NCBI GenBank assembly: GCA_027627225.1 | Contig: CM051024.1 | Span: 41,935,225-41,999,224 of the forward strand | Reading direction: 5' to 3' | Length of the DNA stretch: 64,000 bases | Source of the DNA: Congeria kusceri | Taxonomy: Eukaryota; Mollusca; Bivalvia; Myida; Dreissenidae | Shown: positions 56,126 through 64,000 of the stretch, piece by piece | How positions within the stretch are numbered: the first letter of the stretch is position 1 | How the letters are laid out: each line of letters begins with the position of its first letter | The notes under the pieces: model-generated | Databases searched by the model: none | Told to the model about the DNA's origin: nothing | Seen by the model: the letters and a program-made list of their open reading frames with translations, nothing else | Program-made: the position numbers and the translations under genes

Positions 56126-56975
56126 TGCAACAGAGATTGATCCTAAGGGAAAACCTGAATAAAAGCTTTACTGAAAAAGTCCAAACATGATTCTCTGCAT
56201 AATCTGTCACTTACACAGAGGTAATTGTTGCGAAGCTGTTTGTAACATTCTATGGTTGTCCAACTTCAAGAACAGGACAATATAAATATAGGCTGTTAAT
56301 GGCCACAAGTAGTCCTGCTAACCATGTATTGTTATTAACGATCACATGTCTGTCAGATGCAGCTTTACAAAAACCAACACTTAACAAATGACATATTATT
56401 TGGAGTATAATTTTGTCCATATCATCAAAGCTTTAAGTTGGGGTAAGTTATTAATGTATTGATAATAAAACACTTAACATCATGTTGTAAAACATGCTAT
56501 TTTCCTATTCGGTAAACTTGACAAAACATAATATTTTAATAATAGTACACAAGAACACAAAATGCATCATGTAAGACAGATGTTCAAATAAGCATATCGA
56601 TAATCTACAATTATGTTTAATGTACCTTGCATAATGTACTTGTAATTATTATATATATGTCCTCATTTGTGATTAAAAAGGGTGCGTATTAAAATAAAGA
56701 TAGAGCTTAATACAAAACTTAAGTAATGGCAAATTACGAAAAACAAATAATTATGTATTATTGTATCTAATATAATGTTAAAATCAACATGAAAGTGTGC
56801 ATAGTAAGTTATCTATAGAGCATTGCCTTGTAAATATTAACTGCAAGTGAACATTACTTTTAAGTTTGGTTATAAACATACCTCAATCCGGTTTTGAAAC
56901 ATTACAAAAAGGATTTGCGACAACAACTAAACTGGCTAACAACATTGTCTAGATCCAGCTGTATTCCCTGAAGTT
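56126..56975. other. AT-rich stretch, no gene seen
   Basis: Nothing recognisable between the tandem array and the TTAA element. Confidence 0.5.
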
Positions 56976-56979
56976 TTAA

Positions 56980-57482
56980 AGGAACTTGTTCACAGATTTT
57001 CGCATTTTTTGAAGTATGCCATTTAAAGTATTAACTTGACAGATTTAAACATCGCAACTCAAAAAATTAAGTATAATAACAAGAAAAGTGTTTAGAAAAA
57101 AAAAAGAAAATTCAAAATTGGTCTCACCGTGGTTCGCACCCGGGACCTGCGTATAAAAAAGGCTATCGCCTTAACCACTCGGCCATTCCGAAGTCTGTAT
57201 TTCATCGTGAATTATTTACTTTATGCAAGTGTTCCACGTGATGTCAACAGTTTCAACGAAATCAACAGAAACACTCCAAATTATTCCATCATTTAGCGTT
57301 ACAAATGCTTTATAATTGTATCAATTTTAACTGATGATTAGACATAAACGAAACGGTTTTTACAGTGTATTTCTTGGTCCGTAGTGTTATATTGCTCCCG
57401 TTTATACACTGTTCTTATATTTTTGGAATCGGTAACAAAAAGTTGAAAAATTGTCAATTCGTCAATCTGTGAACAGGTCCCT
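56980..57482. mobile_element. 503-bp TTAA-flanked MITE containing a tRNA-like sequence
   Basis: Flanked by TTAA at 56,976-56,979 and 57,483-57,486. Terminal inverted repeats: 'aggaacttgttcacagattt' at the left and, reversed, 'agggacctgttcacagattg' at the right. These match the ends of the element at 51,433-51,834 ('agggacctattaacagat'). The interior differs from that copy and includes a tRNA-like region on the minus strand at 57,124-57,190. A 63-codon minus frame at 57,338-57,529 crosses the element's end and is not a gene. Confidence 0.88.
57124..57190 (-). pseudogene. tRNA-like sequence (Ser/Leu type), degenerate
   Basis: On the minus strand: 'atggccgagtggttaaggcg' gives a good A box and D arm (57,168-57,186 on the plus strand, reversed), and 'cgggtgcgaaccacgg' gives a B box/T arm (about 57,129-57,143). 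'TGGCCGAGTGG' at the A box is the form found in serine and leucine tRNAs. The part between has a T run, 'gccttttttatacg', instead of a clean anticodon arm, and the acceptor ends do not pair convincingly. It is not a working tRNA. The six-T run would stop RNA polymerase III early. It may be a SINE head captured by the MITE. Confidence 0.8.
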
Positions 57483-57875
57483 TTAATTAACAAACAACAA
57501 CAACAATAACAGTTAAAAGTCAGTACCAATTCCTGTTATTATGAGAAAAAGCCCAGCTGAACACCAAAATGTTAAACAAATTTTTTTTTGGCCCGTAGAA
57601 TCCTTTGGCTGATTAGGCAAACATTTTAATTTATGTATTGAATCATGCATGTAAATTTAAACATTTTTGTACAGCAAAAATGAATCTTGCAATTTTCAAA
57701 ACATGTTCAATATACAATTATTACCAAATTGCTTTATTGCGCATATGTAAATGATTACATATGATTTTAATAATATTATCTTGAACGACACAAACAGTCA
57801 ACGCATTCTCAACTTGAAGAAAAACAACATAAAATATGTCGATTCTTGTTAGTACTACACTAGCGTTTAAAATCG

Positions 57876-58104
57876 TTAGGCCAAAAGAAAAAAAAGTATG
57901 TGTTTCAGGCAACCCGACCCTACTTAACGACAAACCCTCGACCCTAAAGTTTTTAGCGACACTCTTTTTCCATGAAAGCCATATTTGTCAGATTTTAGTT
58001 GTTTTCGATGGTTTTGACCAAAATGTGTCTTAAAAAAAAAATCAATCCCGACCGTACCTAACTTTTTTGAGACCGTACCCCGAAAAACACATTTTTTGGC
58101 CTTA
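57876..58104. mobile_element. ~230-bp foldback/MITE-like element
   Basis: The left end 'ttaggccaaaagaaaaaaaa' + 'gtatgtgtttc' is reverse-complemented at the right end: 'gaaaaacacattttttggcc' + 'tta' (about 58,080-58,104). Inside are 'cccgaccctacttaacga' and 'ccgaccgtaccta'. The 'taggcc.aaaa ... tgtttc ... gacc.tacc' layout resembles the element at 44,195-44,772, so both may be one superfamily. No transposase. Confidence 0.75.
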
Positions 58105-58269
58105 GCAGGAAGTTATACATGCAGCTGCTGAAATAGTTCTTTCAATATCATATTCAGAACAGTAACCAGTTCTGTTCATTTTGTATATATTTTTCCACAA
58201 GGAACAACTTATAACTATAATGCATTTATTAATTATTCTGGTAAAGTATATTACACTGACTTATATATA
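58105..58269. other. Non-coding spacer
   Basis: Nothing recognisable. Confidence 0.5.
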
Positions 58270-58870
58270 AACAAGAGCTGTCAGAGGACAGCGCAATCGA
58301 CTTTTCGAAGTACTTCAGTTCGTATATATTTTGGAAAGTGGAAGGGCCATACATTTGTTGAAATACAAAACTGAGTTTATAGTGGGGCAATTACTTCATC
58401 AAATTAATCCAAGTTTCAAGTGACAACCTTATGTTATTGGGGATTGTTGATCCAATCAAGTTTGGAAGTTACTAGACATTGGAATAAAAAAAGTTAATCC
58501 GAAAATATATGTGAAAAAGGGCAAAACTCTTGCAAAATACAATGGGGAATGTAGCTCTTGATATTGGAGTCGATGACAAAAGCACATCTGAAGTTTCAAG
58601 TGAATAACTTATTTAGTTTCAAGCTATAAAACTTCTGAATATATACTTTAACCAGAAAATCTATACAAAAAGGGGGCATATCTCTGTCAAAATACAAAAC
58701 AGTTTTTCAGAATGTTGCCGATGACCCTGGAGTTGATGACATAGGTATATTCCAAGGTTCAAGTAAATAACTTATGTAGTTTTGCAGTTAACAACTTTGG
58801 AATAAAAACTTTAACCAAATTCAGACGCGGACGCCGTCGCCAGGGGTAGTAGGAAAGCTCACCTTTTCAT
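58270..58870. repeat. ~155-bp monomer repeat of bivalve type, 3-4 degenerate units
   Basis: Starts 'acaagagctgtcagaggaca' + 'gcgcaatcgac'. Units are marked by 'ggggcaattacttcatcaaa' (58,383), 'agggcaaaactcttgcaaaa' (58,516) and 'gggggcatatctctgtcaaa' (58,673), with 'caagtttcaagtga.aac.t' and 'ctttaaccaga' between. It ends 'cagacgcggacgccgtcgcc' + 'aggggtagtaggaaagctca', an ending I associate with this very common bivalve repeat. Confidence 0.85.
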
Positions 58871-60555
58871 CTAACAGTCGAGCTAGAAATCAAACAAGGT
58901 TATATCCATTGATACAGAAAGTAAGCAAATTTCATAAAATATTGAACATTTTGACCTCGTTCAGAGAACTGGTTTTATCCTAAATTGGCGAAAGTAATTT
59001 ACAGGCAAATAGAAATTATTTAGATATCTCACAAATGTTTCCCCATACAAATCAGAATGATCACTATTATTTTGCAAATCTGCTGGGGTGGAGCTTCTCA
59101 ATACATGTTGTATTGTTACAAGGTCCTTTGTTTCCTTTCTTTTTTGCTATCACATTCTTCTGTAAACTAATTCAAGTAATTACTGAAAGCGTTATCATTA
59201 GAAATAAGGTCAATATAGTAGCACAGCTAGAGTATTTTTTTAAATCCCGATTTCACACAGTCTGGCACAACGCTTCATGCTATATGTGATCATTACGAAT
59301 AGACTGAAAGTCCTTTCACCTCTGGAAAGCCCGCACTGTTGTTCTTGCACTGTTGTATTTTTCATGAACTTCACCATTACCACATTTAACTTATGCCCTT
59401 AATTTATCTCGGTAGGTGACAACAATATAGTCATTAATTTAATACTTCAAACTCCATTTCTTTCCTTCAATATATATTAATTTTAGCAATCCTCGACTTG
59501 TAGCGAACACATTTCGTTGACTGCTTCTGAACGAAAAAACTAAATTTATTTCAGACAAAATTTCCTGCAGCTGCTTTACATGTACATTAAGTGAACTTAA
59601 TACACGCATATTGTTGTAAAACTATAAATGCTTAATTGTTATTTATACTAAACATCAGGTCTACAATTTTAAGTTAAAAAAACAACAACAGCCATATCAG
59701 TTTGCAAAATAATCCTATATAGACATACATATTTAAACGGCTGTTTGTATTGGGAATTGAAAATGTTTAGCATTTCGCAATAATACAAAGACACATACCA
59801 GTACCAAATTTGATTAGTTAGTTGAATGGTGATTCGCACGCGTTTTACACCAACCTAATTTTGCAGAACACCAACCAATTTCTGTTAAACCATACATAAG
59901 AAAAGTTGACAGAGAAAATGCTACAATAATGTTAATATTTATTTTGATTACAAAAGCCAAAATATTTGATATTTTACGTGAGACCAGGTCTGGCAATATA
60001 ATGTCTATGCATGCGATAGATACATCAAGATACATCGCAAATTTAGGTATATAAGGCAAGGATATGTATTAACATATAGGTTATCATTGGAACTTGTTTC
60101 TACATTACAGTTTTACCAATTATTATAAATTACAGAGCAATTTAACTCATCGAAAAGAAAGCCCATTGTTGGATGTGGATGGTTGCTGAAAAGCAGTTTG
60201 CATCCCGACCAAGGGCAAGGATTGTATGAGGGACTTAATTAGATATGTTCTTCATTTGCTTAGTTGCTCTCTCTTCAACCCTGGTACCGCCAAAGCAGCA
60301 AACAATGAGATATTGTGCATATTATAATATTATAATTATAGCAATGCAATATTTTGAATGCACAATAGCAAAAATTAATGTTCTATCTCGCGAAAGTGTG
60401 TGACAAATTTTAATCAGGTTTAGAAAACCCAACTCTTTCACAATACTAGTAACAGCGCAAATTTAAGTTGCTTTATAAATATAATATATATTATTAACAC
60501 TTTGTATAACTTACCTGTCTGTTTTAATATAAAAAACGCCTAACATGTTTCTTGA
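58871..60555. other. AT-rich stretch, no gene seen
   Basis: Open frames at 59,035-59,289 (+, 84 codons) and 59,814-60,059 (-, 81 codons) are hydrophobic but match nothing I know and have no supporting neighbours. Confidence 0.45.
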
Positions 60556-60632
60556 GTCCGTTCACCCAAAAATATCTTCGCCCTTTGTTCCGTTCGCCCT
60601 ATATTCCGCTCGCCCTGGGTCCGTTCGCCCTA
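60556..60632. repeat. ~16-bp minisatellite 'ttccgttcgccctata'
   Basis: Four to five units: 'agtccgttcacccaaaa', 'tcttcgccctttg', 'ttccgttcgccctata', 'ttccgctcgccctggg', 'tccgttcgccctac'. The period is about 16 bp with shorter first units. Confidence 0.85.
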
Positions 60633-60704
60633 CTTTCATTTTTATTAAAGAGTATATGTTGAAATGTATTAATGCATGATGACATTTAATTATTTCCAAA
60701 GATC

Positions 60705-61556
60705 AAAAGGGTCTATTTGCTGTATACTTTAATGGCATCTACCAACAATGATCAAGGTTTGACAAAAAAAGACAAAGATTAAACTAGTGTTTTATTTAAA
60801 ATTTAAAATCCTCTATCTCTCCCCCTCACTTTGGGTAGTAAGTATGTAAAAAAAAGACCTTTCTAATGGAAGAACTAGGTTAATTTAATAAAACATTGTA
60901 CATGTACCGTATAACAGTATGAAACAGCTGAACATATGAAAACCTATTACAAATGAACATGTGCATGATGGAATGTGAAAGAAATTTACTTACAATGTAG
61001 TCCTCAAGTCACTAAAATATCAAACACTACAGAAACATAATATTAAATATAATTGACAACTCTATCTATTGCAAACATAATGAAATTAACGTTGCATAAT
61101 ATCAAGCACAGTCGTAAACATTACAAGTAAATATGTGCACGTAAAGTGAAAACACAGTAGTCTCATTTTTTCACATAATTGTCATTTACTATGTTATGCA
61201 TAGAATAACTATTGTTCTGGTAAAATAACTCAAATGTTTAAATGCGACTATATGAGGGAAAAGAGACTACACCATATAAACAACCACAACATAGCATTAT
61301 GGCAAGATTCAGAGACAATTCCATGTCATTGTCGTTCTGCAATGTAGGAGCACGCCTTAATCTGGTTGATCGTCTAGGTTGAAAGGTACATCAGAAACGG
61401 ATATGCCACGTGTAGCGACAGGTGTCTGTATTGGCTCGGGCTGCCTAGGTGTTCTCGTAACAGACGGTAACGCGCAGTGTCAGTGTTCTAGGCCTACAAG
61501 TTGGAGGAGGAGCCTCGAGTTGGGTAGGCATAGACCTGTGAAGTCGGCATCAACAA
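60705..61556 (-). mobile_element. 3' non-coding part of inverted gypsy copy
   Basis: Reverse complement of 54,089-54,590 apart from an extra segment at about 60,990-61,370. On the minus strand, after the pol stop codon, it reads on through 'gatgccgacttcacaggtct'. At about 61,330-61,380 it encodes a short basic piece 'RRSTRLRRAPTLQND' that resembles the basic tail found near the end of gypsy polyproteins. The polypurine tract is represented on the plus strand by 'ctctatctctccccctcact' (60,812-60,831). Confidence 0.75.
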
Positions 61557-61712
61557 TCAGTCTGGACAATCTACATACATTGGGATGTATTTACGTAGAA
61601 TTATCTGGTTACGCAGGGTTACACGTCTGGAACCATCAGCTCTAATTACATATTGGTCAGACTGGCGTACCTCAATAACAACGTTTTGTATGCAGTGCAG
61701 TTTCCTCATATG
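61557..61712 (-). pseudogene. Ty3/gypsy pol C-terminal remnant, inverted partner of 53,740-54,088
   Basis: On the minus strand: 'HMRKLHCIQNVVIEVRQSD' then 'QYVIRADGSRRVTLRNQ' and 'ILRKYIPMYVDCPD', stop. This is the end of the integrase C-terminal domain. The join 'ctgcatacaaaacgttgtta', where upstream linker sequence is fused to 'VVIEV', is the same as in the plus-strand copy. In this copy the join happens to lie in an open frame. The sequence is cut at about 61,712, where the 'ggacccatatggg' array begins. Confidence 0.85.
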
Positions 61713-62585
61713 CCCATGAGGTATATTAGCCCAGGTAAAACCCATATCGGGGGTGGTATAGTGGCAAGATAATGCATATGGGACCCACACGGGGCCCATA
61801 TTGTAGTTTTTGCCCAGCTATAGCCCACATGGGGTGGCTTTCTTGGACCTATATGGGCTAACTTGCAGTGGACCCACATGAGCTTCCTGTCTTGGACCCA
61901 TATGGGTCTGATATGGGCAAAAATATCATTTGGGACCCACATGAGACCCATATTGTATTTTTTGCCCAGCTATAACCCATATTGGGCCCATATGGACATG
62001 CTTTCTGGGCCCCATATAGGCTTTCTAGTAGGGACCCAAATTGGTCTACTTTTTTACTTGAACCCATCTGTGTTTTATAGTGGCAAGATAATGCAGTTTT
62101 GGCCCACGCTGGACCCATCAGGTATATTAGCGCGGATAAAACCCATATCGTGGGTTGTATAGTGGCAAGATAATGCACATAGGACCCACATGGGGCCCAG
62201 ATTGTATTTTTGCCCAGCTGTAGCCAACATTGGGCTTGCTTTCTGGGACCCATATAAGCTTTCTAATAAGGACCCAAATGGTTTTACTTTACTTGGACCC
62301 ATCTGGGTTTTATAGTTGCAAGATAATGCATATGGGTCCCAAACTGGGCCCATGAGATATATTAGCCCTGGTAAAACCCATATCGTGCCCACATGGGATG
62401 GCTTACTGGGACCCATATGGGCATACTTGCAGTGAACCCACATGGGCTTCCTTGCGGGGACACATATGGGTCTGATATGGACAAACAAATACCATTGGAC
62501 CCACATGGAGCCCATATTGTATTTTTTTGCCCAGCTATAGCCCATATTGGGCCCATATGGGTTTGCTTGCTGGAAATAAACAACG
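61713..62585. repeat. Tandem/higher-order array built on 'ggacccatatgggc'
   Basis: Recurrent blocks: 'tttttgcccagctatagccc' near 61,805, 61,960, 62,210 and 62,523; 'gtggcaagataatgca' near 61,761, 62,081, 62,165 and (variant) 62,317; 'tggacccatatgggc', 'aggacccacatggg' throughout. Unit length varies (about 80-315 bp) as sub-blocks are shuffled. A minus-strand frame of 173 codons (62,075-62,596) and five overlapping frames are translations of the repeat. Several frames are open at once on both strands, which argues against a gene. Confidence 0.93.
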
Positions 62586-62669
62586 TACCTACCCATAAAC
62601 TCATATGCCTATTTGGTATTGATATTAATTAATTGGTTGAACTTGATTTTTGATGACAAATAATTTTAA

Positions 62670-62704
62670 GAACTATGATGATGACGACGATGATGATGAT
62701 GCGT
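62670..62704. repeat. (GAT/GAC)n microsatellite
   Basis: The run 'actatgatgatgacgacgat' + 'gatgatgatgcg' gives about nine trinucleotide units. Confidence 0.9.
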
Positions 62705-63243
62705 AGCATAGCGCAACACACTGAAATAGTTTATGTATTATTTTCCAAATGTTTTTTTTATACAGGTTTCTTTCTTTTTCTTAATGATTGTATTCTAAAA
62801 ATTTCCTGAACAGTTTATTATATAATATTCACATGATAACTTCAACTGACTGAGAAGGTGACACCCCCAAACGGGGTTAGAGTATCTAGTTCTTACTCGA
62901 TTACATTCTGGTTGAGACTGTCTAACTCATAATGCATATGTTGTTAAGTGAACATTAGGTTACTGTGTAACTAGTAATATGATGTATATAACATTAGAAA
63001 CAAAATTAGCAAGAGACAAATGTTTATACATGTTCTTTGTCTTATGTACAGCAGCTGGCATTTTATATCTAAATTACTATCAAACTGATGTCATTGCTAG
63101 ATGTGTGCAGCTTTTAACTTTCTCCTAGATAATTTATTTGTTGAACTCAATGGTAAACTGTATAAAACAAATTGTCGGTTTTCCAATTGGTTGTAATTGT
63201 GCACATAATTATTAAGCAACCACGGGTAAAATCGATTTCATAG
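62705..63243. other. AT-rich stretch, no gene seen
   Basis: No gene or repeat landmark recognised. Confidence 0.5.
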
Positions 63244-63306
63244 CAATATACATCATCTACATGTATTACGATTTGTTATACATGTAGATGATGTATTTTG
63301 ATATTG
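63244..63306. repeat. Short strong hairpin
   Basis: The left arm 'caatatacatcatctacatg' + 'ta' pairs with 'tacatgtagatgatgtat' + '(tttg)atattg' across a 13-base loop, with one small bulge on the right. The arms are about 22 bp. Confidence 0.9.
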
Positions 63307-64000
63307 CTTTGAGCGGGATTTTATTTATAATTCTTGGTTGGTCAAACAGTACATGCAGTTGTTACTATTAATAGCTGCGTCTATAAATCCATGTGTCAAC
63401 ATTTATGGTGTATTATAATGTATTTCACTTAGAAACATTTGAGCCAACTGATAAAAAGTATTAAAACAATATGCTTTGTCAGGTATTCAAAGGCTTAGTT
63501 TAAGGAATATCTGGCCCATCCCTATGTGTACTCCTATCTGTATATTGGGCCACCAAAAAATCTCTTATAATTATCTGCATTATTTTTTCTCAGTTGACTG
63601 AGCAATGGCTATGCGCACTTATAAAGTTAATGCTCAATTTTAATTCACTTAAAATACTTTGCAATATCAGGCAATTATTAAAATATTGTTACTATTATAC
63701 TCTCTTGATTTAGCAAAAAAGCTTTGTAAATTTTAATTGAGTGATTCAAATTTTATTTTTTCATATATTTCATCGGATTATTATTTTAAAGCACTAGACT
63801 GCACAATGACATGGATTAGTTGTACTAACAACAAAATGTTATAATACTTATCAGTTTTGACATGTCATTATTTCCAGTGCATAAGACCCTGAATGGGTGA
63901 CACGATGTATCCAACAAAGAATGCAACACAAAATCCTATGAATGCAATCAGTCACATGGGTGGTAATTCAATTCTACACCTCTGCACCAGTGAATTGATT
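63307..64000. other. AT-rich stretch, no gene seen
   Basis: No gene or repeat landmark recognised up to the end of the window. Confidence 0.5.

Noticed and set aside
55383..56210. Cluster of 63- to 95-codon frames on both strands
   Set aside because: All are shadows of the ~141-bp tandem, whose words are self-complementary.
57124..57190. A functional tRNA-Ser or tRNA-Leu gene
   Set aside because: A and B boxes are good, but the anticodon arm is replaced by a T-rich run, the acceptor ends do not pair, and it lies inside a transposable element.
62075..62596. 173-codon minus-strand open frame, the longest in the window
   Set aside because: It is the translation of the 'ggacccatatgggc' array. 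Several other frames on both strands are open over the same bases, and the 'protein' is only the repeat words in changing order.

Overview
This is a eukaryotic, AT-rich, gene-poor window, most probably from a bivalve mollusc. That assignment is an inference. It rests on several repeat types I associate with bivalve genomes: arrays of roughly 155-170 bp monomers carrying 'gggcaataactctggtg', a GC-rich hairpin element ('cgtccc.gattag..tg.gcacagg...tacgcacatgcatta'), a repeat starting 'agagggcc.tgatgg', tRNA-derived sequence, K02A2.6-like Ty3/gypsy pol tails and LINE ORF2 tails with a terminal CCHC knuckle. I found no intact protein-coding gene, no rRNA and no functional tRNA. Every protein similarity I recognise is a broken retroelement fragment.

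Layout. (1) 1-12,000: background AT-rich DNA with a LINE tail (812-1,065, +), a 3 x 69-bp tandem repeat (3,862-4,068), a gypsy integrase tail (7,013-7,426, -), a degenerate array of ~160-bp monomers (7,430-8,735) interrupted by a hairpin element, a second LINE tail with its 3' end (9,826-10,762, -), and a 173-bp tandem (11,560-12,000). (2) 12,000-39,120: one 27-kb block of complex higher-order repeat. Its left half is a giant inverted repeat (about 12,000-19,270 against 19,490-25,690). Its right half is a head-to-tail series of ~4-kb units (B 25,690-29,740, C 29,740-33,950, D 33,950-36,640, then decayed E and F to 39,120). Units carry an internal array of ~165-bp monomers next to an ACGT-rich microsatellite, an organisation like that described for bivalve pearl/Helentron-type non-autonomous elements. 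(3) 39,120-53,700: a perfect (TA)n-cored 118-bp palindrome, at least seven dispersed copies of a family marked by 'cttcgccttaatactgca', foldback elements, and a TTAA-flanked MITE inserted in one of those copies, so the empty site can be read from its paralogues. (4) 53,700-62,600: two inverted, internally deleted gypsy 3' ends facing each other, two minisatellite arrays built on a 'ggacccatatgggc' core, a second TTAA MITE containing a tRNA-like sequence, a small foldback element and another ~155-bp array. (5) 62,600-64,000: unremarkable AT-rich DNA with one strong hairpin.

There is no gene network to describe. The interest lies in how the repeats are assembled: nested insertions, shared deletion junctions, and inverted plus tandem amplification of one ~4-kb non-coding unit over more than 40% of the window. 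Identities quoted are read by eye and are approximate. Boundaries of repeats are good to roughly 10-50 bp unless stated.
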